A DNA stretch of 32,594 nucleotides, taken from contig CAZDQM010000003.1 in the NCBI GenBank assembly GCA_964507825.1, positions 1 to 32,594 on the forward strand, written 5' to 3'. The notes under the pieces are model-generated. The model did not search any database. It was given only the letters and a program-made list of their open reading frames with translations, and was not told where the DNA came from. Both the position numbers and the translations under genes were made by a program. Position 1 is the first letter of the stretch; each line of letters begins with the position of its first letter. Shown here piece by piece: positions 1 to 8,947 of this stretch. Origin of the DNA: JAWVZS01 sp964507825. GTDB taxonomy: Archaea > Thermoproteota > Nitrososphaeria > Nitrososphaerales > Nitrosopumilaceae.

Positions 1-1214
1 CAAACCTAGGAATACACCACATCCTGTTTACGGTATCTGATGGCGCAGGTGGAACGGATTCAGAGATCGCACGAATCACAGTATTAAACACGACGAATAA
101 CAAGCCCACCGGCCTGACTACTCCCCCTGGTACTGCCTCTGGTGCTACCTGGATATTCCTTACATGGAATATGCCCACAGACGGCGCGCCAGTAACCGAT
201 TATGTCATAGATTACAGGACCGGTAGCGATCCATGGCGTGTATTTGCCGACAGCGTATCCACAGACACGTCTGCCAACGTAACAGGCCTGACAGCCGACA
301 CACAGTATGAAATTCGCGTCAGTCCGGTAAATGCATTTGGTACAGGCGAAGTATCTGATACCGTTACAGTCAGTACACGGGCTCTAGATACAGCGCCCGA
401 GCCGCCATCTGACAGGCCGGGCACCCGTAGCGACACCACGCAAAGATCATCAGGAGGCTCTGGTGGAAACCCCGACAGGACTCCGCCTTCAATCGTTACA
501 AACTTTGGATTATACCAGTACCCACTTGTATATGATAATATAGAATATACGGCAAACATGATACGCTTTGTCCATACCGCAAACATCACCGTGGGCGAGT
601 CCCTAAACAGCACCATCTCTGTACATGATGACAGGGATCCTGATTCGGTCCAGCGCGCGCAAATGTTCGTGAACCACAAGGGGAGCAGAGTACTTGACAT
701 AGGTACCGAGACATACGTGCTTTATGACAACGGGCGTACTATAATCATGAATCCACTTGACATAATACACAATGCCACGGTGTCAAGATCCGTGGACAAC
801 AACAAGGCAGTCTTTGAGTTTGCAATCACACTTGCTGATCATGTTGAACAACACGACGTCTTGTACCGGGTGTGGGATACTAGGAATGTCATGCACCTGC
901 ACTTGAAGGATGTCTTGGTAACACATGATGTATCGGCGGCGCCAAAAGATGACGTTCCGGCACAGTCCACGGTTACAGGGACAAATTCAACGCAAGACGA
1001 TCTCATGCACATTATAATGCGATGGGGTGGCTATGCCGAGCCGGCCGCGACGGACTCGGAACTACTTGACGCGTTTGACATCCAAGGTGAGGTAATCCCA
1101 GCATACTTTAAGGACACAGTAAAGTGGTTCGTCGACGGACACTTGACAGTAGACGAGTTTGCCAGCGCCTTGAGATACTTTGAGGCAAACGATATACTTG
1201 ACTCCGAAATCTGA
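1..1214 (+). CDS. Large secreted/surface protein with fibronectin type III domain, 3' part only
   Basis: The reading frame is open from base 3 to TGA 1212-1214, about 403 residues, so the gene starts outside the window. In order I see the end of a cadherin/Ig-like beta domain (LFTVSDGAGGTDSE), an FN3 domain from about base 109 to 390 (LTWNMPTDGAPVTDY ... GLTADTQYEIRV), a Ser/Gly/Thr/Pro linker (390-480), and a beta-rich domain that I know from large thaumarchaeal surface proteins (IEYTANMIRFVHTANITVGESL, ETYVLYDNGRTIIM). Last comes a short C-terminal module (VIPAYFKDTVKWFVDGHLTVDEF) that resembles the common thaumarchaeal 'IP.W.KNNA.WW.DG.I.D..F..GI.YL' repeat. The protein is probably exported and binds or adheres at the cell surface. 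The ligand is unknown. Internal ATGs such as the one at 171 are not credible starts, because homologous domain sequence continues upstream of them. Confidence 0.85.
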   Translation, partial: NLGIHHILFTVSDGAGGTDSEIARITVLNTTNNKPTGLTTPPGTASGATWIFLTWNMPTDGAPVTDYVIDYRTGSDPWRVFADSVSTDTSANVTGLTADTQYEIRVSPVNAFGTGEVSDTVTVSTRALDTAPEPPSDRPGTRSDTTQRSSGGSGGNPDRTPPSIVTNFGLYQYPLVYDNIEYTANMIRFVHTANITVGESLNSTISVHDDRDPDSVQRAQMFVNHKGSRVLDIGTETYVLYDNGRTIIMNPLDIIHNATVSRSVDNNKAVFEFAITLADHVEQHDVLYRVWDTRNVMHLHLKDVLVTHDVSAAPKDDVPAQSTVTGTNSTQDDLMHIIMRWGGYAEPAATDSELLDAFDIQGEVIPAYFKDTVKWFVDGHLTVDEFASALRYFEANDILDSEI

Positions 1215-1396
1215 TCTTGCATGTTTCTTGTAGCATATGACTCTGTCATTTAATATTGGTTGATGATGCCGATCCTGATGATTTTTCTAATGCCTTTATT
1301 GTGACTACCTGTCATCCGTAAGAACGTCCTCAAATGTATCGACATGCTACAAGATGGTCGTTGCATGGATTACTATATCATTCTAATTTTTGTGGT

Positions 1397-1717
1397 CTAG
1401 CAATTGGCATTTTTGAGCTTGATGATGGCCTCGGCTAGCAAATCTATGGACTTTATTATCTCCTGTTGCTTACATAGATCCGCCTCTAAATTCAACTCTT
1501 CTGACAGCATTTCTAGCTTTTTTTCTAGCACTTGTAGCGTGGATGTTGGGGCGATTTTATTACCCTCCCTTTCTTTCGGCTCTTTTCCACATCCAATGCA
1601 CAGAGCATTCCCATCTTTAATGATCCTAACTCCACTGCAATACGGACATGGTTCACTAACAAGCGTGGCACCATGTAACAACATGTCTGCAGCTCTTTTT
1701 GTCAACCTATCCGTCAT
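1397..1717 (-). CDS. Zinc-ribbon protein of the Sjogren's syndrome/scleroderma autoantigen 1 (p27) family
   Basis: A 106-residue protein. The N-terminal helix (KRAADMLLHGATLV) leads into a zinc ribbon with C24-x2-C27 and C40-x2-C43 (EPCPYC ... LCIGC), followed by a Lys/Glu-rich helical tail with coiled-coil character (LEKKLEMLSEELN). The order 'RAADMLLxGATLLxxxCPxCxxPL' is the hallmark of the archaeal/eukaryotic autoantigen p27 family. Its molecular function is not established. The ATG start at 1717 fits a leaderless transcript from the TATA-like box at 1741-1748. The gene is divergent from aIF1. Confidence 0.85.
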   Translation of the reverse strand: MTDRLTKRAADMLLHGATLVSEPCPYCSGVRIIKDGNALCIGCGKEPKEREGNKIAPTSTLQVLEKKLEMLSEELNLEADLCKQQEIIKSIDLLAEAIIKLKNANC

Positions 1718-1740
1718 TAATATTGGGTATGGCTTCTTGA

Positions 1741-1757
1741 AATAAAAGGCTTAATAG
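1741..1757. promoter_or_regulatory. Back-to-back TATA boxes for the zinc-ribbon gene and aIF1
   Basis: The plus strand reads AATAAAAG at 1741-1748. Its complement, CTTTTATT, lies about 27 bp before the minus-strand ATG at 1717. CTTAATAG at 1750-1757 lies about 31 bp before the plus-strand ATG at 1785. Both distances suit archaeal TBP sites with little or no leader. Inferred from spacing and composition only. Confidence 0.5.
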
Positions 1758-1784
1758 TATGTATACAAAAATTGTAACGAACGA

Positions 1785-2093
1785 ATGGTAGTAATTTGTA
1801 ATACATGTGGCCTTCCTGATGATCTATGTGCGTGTGGCGATTTAGCTAAAGACAGCACTAAAATCGTGATACGGTTGGAAACCCGACGCTTTAAGAAAAA
1901 AGGTACAATGATTGAGGGCCTTGACCCAAAACTCAATGATCTGGAACGTGTTGCAAAGGATTTGAAAAACCGGTATGCCTGCGGCGGCACCGCCAAGGAA
2001 GGATACATCTTCTTACAAGGTGATCATCGTGATACCCTTAAAGAGACACTGGTTGGCTTGGGATTTGCAGAGTCTTCGATAGAGCTACACTAG
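1785..2093 (+). CDS. Translation initiation factor aIF1 (SUI1/eIF1 family)
   Basis: A 102-residue protein. A small N-terminal zinc knuckle (C5, C8, C15, C17; CNTCGLPDDLCAC) precedes the SUI1 fold: the basic stretch with ETRRFKKKGTMIEGL, then VAKDLKNRYACGGT and the closing IFLQGDHRDTLKETLVGLGF. KKGTMIEGL and the 'ACGGT' loop match archaeal aIF1, which binds the 30S subunit near the P site and controls start-codon fidelity. The length is normal for the family. The next gene starts 5 bp after the stop, suggesting co-transcription with the CPBP protease. Confidence 0.93.
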   Translation: MVVICNTCGLPDDLCACGDLAKDSTKIVIRLETRRFKKKGTMIEGLDPKLNDLERVAKDLKNRYACGGTAKEGYIFLQGDHRDTLKETLVGLGFAESSIELH

Positions 2094-2097
2094 TAAA

Positions 2098-3114
2098 TTG
2101 CGTGAATACGACAAGATACTTCAGGGACTTGGAATTCCATATTCTGCACTACTGTCTATAATTTTTGGGATCATGTTACTGTCATTTCCTGTTGGCGCGT
2201 ATGTTTTTTTTAATTCCGACATTGGCAGGGACATCACTCATGAATACCCGTTATCATACGTGGATTTTGCCTTTGGACCTCTGTTTGAGCGACTTCCATT
2301 TGAAGCGAATCTTGGTGACGGTTTTGTCGTGATCTGGTCAATCTTTGTAATGTTGTTTGGCATTGGGATCTTTGGACCAAGGCGCAATTTCATCAGGACC
2401 CTAGCTCCGACCTTGTCATCCGGCAAGGACTCTTCGTCCAATTATATGGTCTCAATGCTCAAATGGTTCAGCATACTAGTTTTTGCGTCTGCAATTATTG
2501 ATGTGGCCATGGGTGGACTTGGGTTTCCAATAGAACCGCCTGATTTTGGAAATGATCTAGTACAATTCTTTACTGCAAGTCTTGCACCCATTGTGGAAGA
2601 GGTTGCATTTCGTGTCATCCTGATCGGCTTACCTCTTTATGCGATGTTTTACCGTAAACGCTCTATCCGTACATTTGTATCATCACTCTGGCACCCGTTC
2701 CGCAATCTAGACATGCCTGATTCGCGACGCGCACTCTTGCTGATTACTACCATTGGAATTCTTTTTGGTATGTCGCATGTAGTCTTTGACGAATCATGGA
2801 GTATAGGCAAATTCCCTCAGGCGATGATTGGCGGTATGATACTTGGATGGGTATACTACCGTCATGGACTTGTGGCCGCAATAATGTTGCACTGGGCGAC
2901 AAACTATTTCATTCTTTCATACGTGTACTTGGTAGCTTATCTGAATGACATTTCTGTCAATACGGCATATTCCCATCCTATGCTTGGAACCTTGGAGATT
3001 GTGTTTGTAGTATCTGGTGTTATATCAACTGCATTTCTAGTGATCAACTACATCGATTCAAGGCATTCTTGCCGCTTGGGTTCAGAGTCGGACACGTCAC
3101 CTTCGACTGATTAA
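2098..3114 (+). CDS. CPBP-family intramembrane protease (Abi/CAAX-type)
   Basis: A 338-residue polytopic membrane protein with hydrophobic segments near residues 14-36, 78-94, 121-140, 213-228, 240-262 and 300-320. The family motifs are present: EEVAFR with E167, E168 and R172, then FGMSH with H226, and HWATN with H265. These form the glutamate/histidine active site of CPBP proteases (Rce1-like). The substrate cannot be deduced. The start is TTG, four bases after the aIF1 stop (TAG TAA A TTG), and the reading frame has no closer ATG, so translation probably follows aIF1 on one transcript. Confidence 0.85.
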   Translation: MREYDKILQGLGIPYSALLSIIFGIMLLSFPVGAYVFFNSDIGRDITHEYPLSYVDFAFGPLFERLPFEANLGDGFVVIWSIFVMLFGIGIFGPRRNFIRTLAPTLSSGKDSSSNYMVSMLKWFSILVFASAIIDVAMGGLGFPIEPPDFGNDLVQFFTASLAPIVEEVAFRVILIGLPLYAMFYRKRSIRTFVSSLWHPFRNLDMPDSRRALLLITTIGILFGMSHVVFDESWSIGKFPQAMIGGMILGWVYYRHGLVAAIMLHWATNYFILSYVYLVAYLNDISVNTAYSHPMLGTLEIVFVVSGVISTAFLVINYIDSRHSCRLGSESDTSPSTD

Positions 3115-3245
3115 TTCGCGGTGTGTTGTATTCATGTCCTATGAAAACCACGCGGACCCAGCAACCGTCATGATCCTGCATGCTCTATTACGATGTAATC
3201 CTAGTACGTGTTAACGTGGTCCACCTAGTTTGGAAGAGGGAATGA
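3115..3245. other. Convergent intergenic gap without a gene
   Basis: This region separates the CPBP gene (+) from cofC (-). No ORF with credible composition and no clear stem followed by a T-run was found. Both transcripts must end here or nearby. Confidence 0.5.
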
Positions 3246-3899
3246 CTACAAGTCCATCCCATCTTTTGAAACGAGATACCTTATTTTATTGCATAATTCT
3301 GGCTTTTCATTTTGTTCCAGAGCATACTTGAGATCATCAATGTCGTCTATATCCATCATGATTCTTCTTACAAAGAGTATTGACGGATTTCTTGTATGCT
3401 TTCTTGCAGCATCTGCATGCTTTCTATAGCTGTCCTGATCATACGATGTCGTCATTATATCTGGTGGCATTCGGACTAGGGCGTTGGTCCCATCAAACTT
3501 GCGTGATGGGACAACCGTCACAAAATTCGGAGGGATCTGGATCTTGAGAAGAAAATCAATGTCCTGTATCTTTGTAAACGGGATGTCTTGCGGTAATACG
3601 ACGGTTGCATTTACCCCATGTCTCTTTATATAGTCATCCGCGAGTGTCACGGCCATGTTGACTCCAGACTCCTCTATATCCCAAACGACCGCGGCGCTAA
3701 ATTCTTCGGCAATTTTTGCCGCGGCTGGATCCCCTGTAACCACGATGATCTTTTCAATCAACGGAGACATGGACAGCGTATGCAAAAGTTCCTCAAGCAT
3801 CATCTTACACAGTGACACCTTGATACCTTCTGGTAGATCAAGACGCGACTTGGCCCTAGAAAACGTCTTTACTGGTATGATAACTGCTATTTTGAGCAA
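3246..3899 (-). CDS. cofC: 2-phospho-L-lactate guanylyltransferase (coenzyme F420 synthesis)
   Basis: A 217-residue nucleotidyltransferase with the N-terminal strand IAVIIPVKTFSRAKSRLD, which binds the nucleotide in CofC proteins. It is followed by IIVVTGDPAA, a LADDYI helix and VVLPQDIPF. CofC activates 2-phospholactate (or phosphoenolpyruvate in some lineages) with GTP, making the unstable dinucleotide that CofD consumes. The gene lies one base after the cofD stop on the same strand, so enzyme and consumer are made together. The start is TTG (3897-3899) immediately after cofD. No ribosome-binding site other than cofD coding sequence is available, so coupled translation is likely. Confidence 0.9.
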   Translation of the reverse strand: MLKIAVIIPVKTFSRAKSRLDLPEGIKVSLCKMMLEELLHTLSMSPLIEKIIVVTGDPAAAKIAEEFSAAVVWDIEESGVNMAVTLADDYIKRHGVNATVVLPQDIPFTKIQDIDFLLKIQIPPNFVTVVPSRKFDGTNALVRMPPDIMTTSYDQDSYRKHADAARKHTRNPSILFVRRIMMDIDDIDDLKYALEQNEKPELCNKIRYLVSKDGMDL

Positions 3900-3900
3900 G

Positions 3901-4821
3901 CTAAACGTGGAATTGTTTTATGATAAATGAAGCTAGTGTATCTTCTGCTTGCCTAGTCTTCATGGAGATCTTTGTTTCAAAAACCTTCATGTCTAGGTTT
4001 TGAATCTTCTTTGACAACGACCTGTCCTTTGAATCAATAACTATGTTTGAACAGACGTCGGAATACATCTTTGCTAGTCCGTATGCATTGGATTCTATTC
4101 CTGCGGCTTGCATATATTTTGCCGCCGGACCGCTTATTGCACTATCTCCGATCAGTGGACTCACTGCCACCACCTTCTCTTTTACTTTTGAAAGCTCCTT
4201 TCTAATCCCCTTTATTTGCAACATGGGACCTATGCTTGTCAGCGGATTTCCCGGCGCCAGAATTACCAAATTCGAATCATGTATTGCATTTACCGCCTCT
4301 GGGTTCGGCCTTGCCTTGTCTGCCCCGATGTATTGGATACCTTCGACTTTATCTATTCCTCTATACTTTACCCAGTATTCTTGAAGGTGCAATTCTCCCT
4401 TGTTGGTGATGATTCTTGTTTCTACCGTGCTGTCTGTGACTGGTATTATTTTTGCGCCGATTGCAAATTTTTCACACATCCATTTTGTAATGTCACTTAG
4501 ATTTTTCCCATTCTTGAGCATGTTGGTCCTGACTAGGTGCGTCGCGGCGTCCCGATCTCCAATTCGAAACCATGTCTCCTCTCCGAACACCTCCATCTGT
4601 CTCAAAAAGTTGAACGTGTCCTTTTTAATTCCCCATCCTCTGTCATAATCCAGAATATCTGCCATGCCATAAATGACTGTATCAATATCAGGACATATGT
4701 ACATGCCGTACAGCCAGTAGTTGTCGCCAACGTTGCTTACTACGTTGATACTGCTATCATGTGATGCTAATCCTCTGACTAGTTTGACCGAGCCCGTGCC
4801 TCCTGATAGTATCGTGATCAT
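3901..4821 (-). CDS. cofD: 2-phospho-L-lactate transferase (coenzyme F420 synthesis)
   Basis: A 306-residue protein, the usual CofD length. It starts with ITILSGGTGSVKLVRGLA, the phosphate-binding loop of the family. Next come NVGDNYWLYGMYICPDIDT (family pattern NTGDD.W.HGL..SPDLDT), the FRIGDRD segment and APGNPLTSIGPML. CofD transfers the 2-phospholactyl group onto the deazaflavin Fo, giving F420-0. The ATG at 4821 is preceded by AAAGGAAA. It is the first gene of a two-gene cofD-cofC unit and is divergent from the cysteine-tailed membrane protein. The glutamyl ligase and the Fo synthase genes are not in this window. Confidence 0.93.
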   Translation of the reverse strand: MITILSGGTGSVKLVRGLASHDSSINVVSNVGDNYWLYGMYICPDIDTVIYGMADILDYDRGWGIKKDTFNFLRQMEVFGEETWFRIGDRDAATHLVRTNMLKNGKNLSDITKWMCEKFAIGAKIIPVTDSTVETRIITNKGELHLQEYWVKYRGIDKVEGIQYIGADKARPNPEAVNAIHDSNLVILAPGNPLTSIGPMLQIKGIRKELSKVKEKVVAVSPLIGDSAISGPAAKYMQAAGIESNAYGLAKMYSDVCSNIVIDSKDRSLSKKIQNLDMKVFETKISMKTRQAEDTLASFIIKQFHV

Positions 4822-4896
4822 TTTCCTTTAGAACATGTTGATGTGACATGTCTTCCATATTACCTTTTCAAAAGCCGATGATGAAGATAAGGTTAA

Positions 4897-6291
4897 ATGT
4901 GGGTGAAAACGATCTTCATTGTGTATAGGATACTTTTACTATCCATTATAGCATCACTAATTCTTACACTCGGTCCTATTTCTGCCGAGGCGGCACAGCT
5001 TGACACTCGAATCAATCCAAATTCCGACACATCGGAGTTTAAAATCCGGTATCAAAAGACAATCTTCATAGAATATTCTGATGGTGGACAAGTGGCAGAC
5101 ATGCTTCGTGGTAAATCTTGGAGTGTTACTGCATCTGCCCCTACTGGTAGCGCAGATGCAGCTGCAATTGCTGAACAGATTAACGTAAATCTTGTTGGCG
5201 ACAATAGCCAGACGCAAGTATCCAACCTCCAAGTTGATTATGCCGCTTCCTTCAAGGGTCATCCGCTTGTCGCGGCAATCGACTATCAGGTACTGATCAC
5301 TGGAAATGTTGGTAACTATGTAATTCGAGCAATGGATGGTTCAAACCCAGCATTAATTGACATGGGGTGGAGAGGGCTGTCCATACAAGATGAGGTACAC
5401 ATTGGAGAAATCGAGATTAACAATCCGTTATCACCTATTATAATGCAGGATCCTGAACTTGCATCTTTGATTGCGGGGTCCGAGGCCGAGGATCTACTTC
5501 GCATCAACAATATTGATGCGGATTTTATTCGGGATCAGCCGCTGTCCAATTGGCACTTTTTGTTTGATCCGACCGGAATCAATGTGGATGCCGCTAGGTT
5601 TGGTCTGAGTGATGAAATCGCTGGCTTTGTCGTCTCCTCGTATACGATGGGTGAAAGTAGCATCCGAGAAGGAATTCAGATCGAAAGGACTGCTGATGCG
5701 ACCTTTTCTGCCGATAAAGAATACACTATTAGGACAGTCCAGTCTGCCGACAATGCAAACGTTCACGTGATTGGCTTTGCACAGCTTGATAATCTTGACG
5801 GAATTGAGATCTTTGGCGTCCTGCCTACACCACCTTCAGACTTTCAAACACCAACCGGCAGCTTTCCAGTATCGATCATTTATGGGATGGCCGGAATGGC
5901 TGCAGTCGGCGGCGGCGCATTTTTTGTCTACAGCAACCGGCAGATGAAAAAGGAGCAGGGTCAGGGACAAAGCGGCATACATCCATCTAGACTAGTGGGC
6001 TATCAGACAAGCGCAAGCGCAGGTGGATATCAAACTAATCGCGGCGAGGCGCAGTTACGCGACAGCTCCGATTATCAACAGACGCGTAGTGTTTATGAGG
6101 ATGCGCCTAGCTCACAGACTCTGCCACCACAATCTAATCTATCGACTACAGATGATGATGCGGCATGCGGATGTGCGGCATCTATGAACATGGGCAATGA
6201 ATGTGATTGCGCGATGCAGTTCTCCTGCCTTTGTGATGCAAACTGCGGATGTAGCGCATCTATCTGCCGAGACCATGTCGGTTCCTTCTAG
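4897..6291 (+). CDS. Membrane-anchored extracytoplasmic protein with a cysteine-rich (CxC)n cytoplasmic tail
   Basis: A 464-residue protein. An N-terminal signal sequence (about residues 5-33, IASLILTLGPISAEAA) is followed by a roughly 280-residue beta-rich domain. One transmembrane segment follows at about 325-345 (IIYGMAGMAAVGGGAFFVY) and a positively charged stop-transfer (NRQMKK). Then comes a Gln/Ser/Tyr-rich linker and a tail from about 422 with nine cysteines in four CxC pairs (CGC, CDC, CLC, CGC) plus one more. By the positive-inside rule the cysteine tail faces the cytoplasm. I recognise the overall design as a thaumarchaeal conserved membrane protein, but no function is known to me. 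The tail could bind zinc, copper or an Fe-S cluster. The gene is divergent from cofD, with a TATA-like TTTTCAAAAG about 28 bp upstream. Confidence 0.75.
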   Translation: MWVKTIFIVYRILLLSIIASLILTLGPISAEAAQLDTRINPNSDTSEFKIRYQKTIFIEYSDGGQVADMLRGKSWSVTASAPTGSADAAAIAEQINVNLVGDNSQTQVSNLQVDYAASFKGHPLVAAIDYQVLITGNVGNYVIRAMDGSNPALIDMGWRGLSIQDEVHIGEIEINNPLSPIIMQDPELASLIAGSEAEDLLRINNIDADFIRDQPLSNWHFLFDPTGINVDAARFGLSDEIAGFVVSSYTMGESSIREGIQIERTADATFSADKEYTIRTVQSADNANVHVIGFAQLDNLDGIEIFGVLPTPPSDFQTPTGSFPVSIIYGMAGMAAVGGGAFFVYSNRQMKKEQGQGQSGIHPSRLVGYQTSASAGGYQTNRGEAQLRDSSDYQQTRSVYEDAPSSQTLPPQSNLSTTDDDAACGCAASMNMGNECDCAMQFSCLCDANCGCSASICRDHVGSF

Positions 6292-6386
6292 GAATATACG
6301 GACGCATGGAAATATGGCAAACCATTCGTTACTATACATCTTCAAATATTGATAACGGCGTGCTGGGAGTAACCCTCCTTCTGTTT

Positions 6387-6554
6387 TCACGATATTTCGC
6401 TTTGCAGCCTACCTGAACCGAGTACAGGCACTTGAGGTTCTGTTTGGCCTTGCTCCATGCGGGACAGATTTTTCATTCCACAGCCAAACATCTCTGGTTT
6501 TTCACCGTCATCGTAATTTTGGCAGGATTGGTTTTCTGTTCTGTTGCCGGCCAT
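6387..6554 (-). CDS. Possible 55-residue small protein
   Basis: An ATG-initiated frame of 55 codons in an otherwise empty 379-bp interval (6292-6670). The product begins MAGNRTENQSCQNYDDGEKP and contains FGCGMKNL, a composition that looks coding rather than random. It lies downstream of the methyltransferase on the same strand, with GGAG about 20 bp before the start. No homologue is recalled and the ORF may be fortuitous. Confidence 0.3.
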   Translation of the reverse strand: MAGNRTENQSCQNYDDGEKPEMFGCGMKNLSRMEQGQTEPQVPVLGSGRLQSEIS

Positions 6555-6670
6555 CTTTGACCATCTGTCTCCAGATCACATATCCTGTACGGAGGGAGGA
6601 GTTTCCTCTGCCGTGGCAGCGTGTCGTGCTCCAGCTCGCCACAAACATGTACCGTGCAGCTTATTTGAAA

Positions 6671-7336
6671 CTATCCCTTTGTACCTGTGATGAACAAGGT
6701 GCCAAACTCACGCCTCCATTTTCTGCGATCTGTCTTGTCTTTGACAAGAATGGTTCTGACTTGAAATCCTGCATCTTCAAACATTTTCCGCCACTCCATT
6801 CTTGAAAGCAGATGCATCCTTAGATTCATTTTTTCCGGCCAGTTTGATGTTGCCCTGTTGTCTGAATAAAAGTCCATGCCGCAAAAGAACAGCCCGCCGG
6901 GATTCAGCAGATTGAAAATCTTTTCCACGAACCTTTCTGGTGACCTTGCATAATAGATCGTCTCCATGGAAAACACTCTGTCGAATTTTTTCCGGGTATT
7001 CCATTCTTCAATGTCTGCAACTAGGTATGCCTCCTTTCTGGACTCTGTCTTGGCGCGGGCGTTTTTAATCATCATCTTACTCACGTCAATTCCCATGGAA
7101 CTCGTGCATTCGTCTAGTCCTGCGATCATCCTTACGACCCAGCCGTTCCCGCAACCCACATCCAAAAACGTAAACGATCCTTTCATGTTCGCCTTGGTTA
7201 AAAATGTCCTTACCGCCTTTTTGTGCTCCCTTTCCATCATCTCTGCCCGCCCGCCTGTGGCCCAATTGTCAAACAATTCACGTATCGCGGTCATGCCTGT
7301 ACTTGTAATCCAATTACATTTCAACGTACCGAGCAT
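6671..7336 (-). CDS. Class I SAM-dependent methyltransferase
   Basis: A 221-residue protein with the SAM-binding motif FLDVGCGNGWVVRMIAG, an acidic second strand (SMGIDVSKMMI), VADIEEW and the motif-IV region RVFSMETIYYARSPERFVEKIFNLLNPGG. These are typical of small-molecule methyltransferases of the UbiE/Methyltransf_11 type. The acceptor is unknown. Residues before 'MTAIRELFDNW' are not family-like. A second ATG at 7294 sits about 26 bp after an A/T-rich GAAATGTAAT element, so a 207-residue protein starting at 7294 is a real alternative. Single-gene unit. Confidence 0.85.
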   Translation of the reverse strand: MLGTLKCNWITSTGMTAIRELFDNWATGGRAEMMEREHKKAVRTFLTKANMKGSFTFLDVGCGNGWVVRMIAGLDECTSSMGIDVSKMMIKNARAKTESRKEAYLVADIEEWNTRKKFDRVFSMETIYYARSPERFVEKIFNLLNPGGLFFCGMDFYSDNRATSNWPEKMNLRMHLLSRMEWRKMFEDAGFQVRTILVKDKTDRRKWRREFGTLFITGTKG

Positions 7337-7495
7337 CGTCTTTGGTCATGGATGATGAGTCAAGATACAATCTGATCATGATGAATCTTGGTGCTTTTAC
7401 TGGCAGATGTAGCGGATCCGATACTTGAAAATGATTTTTGTGTTTTCCCGTAATCTCTGTATGCGAGTTGTGCTAGAGCAGTTTGCAGTTTAATT

Positions 7496-8746
7496 CTAGA
7501 CGGACTTTTCCGCGGCTTTTTCAGATGAATTCACGGCTACACGTGCGTTTAACATGGAAAACAACTGCCTGACTGCTAGTCTTGGATGACTGGCCGCCAT
7601 CCTCAACATACTGGACAATCCAAAGTCCGCCTTTATAAAATCCAGGAATTCCTCGGTATTCATCTCACCGATTATATTTATCTCGTCATCCCATTCCCTA
7701 TCCGTCAATCCAATCCACCTATCTTGGATTCTTTTCGCGGACTTTATCTTGGACTCGATTGCCTTTTTCCATATGTTTTCGTACTTTGATAGTCTTTTTG
7801 TAGAGGTATCGCCTGCCTTGACGGCCTCCGCGGCAACCTCCCCGGCAATCCTGCCAAACCTAATGGCATATCTTATCCCCTCGAGCACGAGGGGATTGGC
7901 ATGACCTGCCGAATCCCCTACGAGAATAAGGTTGTCATAAACTGTCCTTCTTGACAGTCCATCATTTGGAATCAGTCCGTAATGGAATTCGATGGGCTCG
8001 ATCTTTCCCAAATCTGCAATCGGACCCTCGGCGCTTTTAATCAGCTTGTCGAGCCTAGTCACTGGATCCACCGGCGAGTCCGGTTTGCCGACTCCGACAC
8101 CTATCCTTGCAATTTTGTCTCCTAGTGGGAAGATCCATGCATATCCTGCCGGTGAGTATTTTTGACCCACCATGAGCCACCATGTGTCGGGAGCCACGTG
8201 GTCCACCCTTACCTCGTATTCTGCACCTACGCCAAACCTCTTCCACTTCTCCACAAGTCCCATTGATCTTGCAACGACCGATTGAAAACCGCTTGCATCA
8301 ACGACAACACTGCCGTGTATTTCAATCTCCTCGTTGTGCCGTGTGGCCCTTACTCCGATTATGTTATCCGACCGGTCCGTTATTGCTGATATTACTGTGG
8401 TACCTGCAAGAATCGTGGCACCCTCGGCTACTGCCTGTGATGCCAACCACCTGTATGTCTTCCTTACATCTAGCACGGCAGCATGGGCGATCTCTTCATC
8501 CTTACTGACCGTGTTGTTTGGGGAACAAAACACGAAATTCCTTATTGGATTGTAACAATCCTCTGGAATCTTGTATCTTTTAATATCATCAATCCATGTG
8601 ACACCGCTTGTCCGGACGGATTCGGCGATCGTCTCCTCCTTCTCGATTAATGCAACCTTGAGGTTATTTTTAGCTGCAGCATATGCGGCAGATGAACCGG
8701 CCGGTCCCCCTCCGACTACGACTAGGTCAAACCTTGATATTTCCAA
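7496..8746 (-). CDS. Geranylgeranyl reductase family FAD enzyme (archaeal lipid saturation)
   Basis: A 416-residue flavoprotein. The Rossmann motif VVVGGGPAGSSAAYAA is at residues 9-24, followed by LIEKE. A central segment IFPLGDKIARIGVGVG and the second FAD motif LVGDSAGHANPLVLEGIRYAIRFGR match geranylgeranyl/digeranylgeranylglycerophospholipid reductases. These hydrogenate the isoprenoid chains of archaeal membrane lipids. Thaumarchaea carry several paralogues, so the exact substrate is open. A stop codon lies directly upstream in frame, which forces the TTG start at 8746. GATTATAAC about 29 bp before it is a plausible TATA box. Confidence 0.9.
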   Translation of the reverse strand: MEISRFDLVVVGGGPAGSSAAYAAAKNNLKVALIEKEETIAESVRTSGVTWIDDIKRYKIPEDCYNPIRNFVFCSPNNTVSKDEEIAHAAVLDVRKTYRWLASQAVAEGATILAGTTVISAITDRSDNIIGVRATRHNEEIEIHGSVVVDASGFQSVVARSMGLVEKWKRFGVGAEYEVRVDHVAPDTWWLMVGQKYSPAGYAWIFPLGDKIARIGVGVGKPDSPVDPVTRLDKLIKSAEGPIADLGKIEPIEFHYGLIPNDGLSRRTVYDNLILVGDSAGHANPLVLEGIRYAIRFGRIAGEVAAEAVKAGDTSTKRLSKYENIWKKAIESKIKSAKRIQDRWIGLTDREWDDEINIIGEMNTEEFLDFIKADFGLSSMLRMAASHPRLAVRQLFSMLNARVAVNSSEKAAEKSV

Positions 8747-8947
8747 TCACCTTTTCTGTAAACATCTGTGTTATAATCGTGCACATCCTTGTACATGCAC
8801 GAAATCCATTGAAACGGCGCTAGTGAAACACTTGGACTTTCACTCCGTTCTGTTTGTGCATGAAAATACTTGAGTAGATTTTTGTATGGCAGACTGTACG
8901 TGTTTTTTCAGTCTGTACGCATTTGTTCTGTATCTGTCTCAAAAATT

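Noticed and set aside
212..700. 162-codon minus-strand frame inside the FN3 gene
   Set aside because: Antisense shadow. The plus strand encodes recognisable domains across the whole interval.
1257..1323. Short frame LVDDADPDDFSNAFIVTTCHP and TGATGA/CTGA-like boxes suggesting a microprotein or a C/D-box RNA
   Set aside because: Only about 21 codons with no promoter at the right distance, and the C and D boxes lack proper spacing.
7348..7429. 26-codon frame MDDESRYNLIMMNLG in the gap before the methyltransferase gene
   Set aside because: No promoter spacing, no Shine-Dalgarno and no supporting context.
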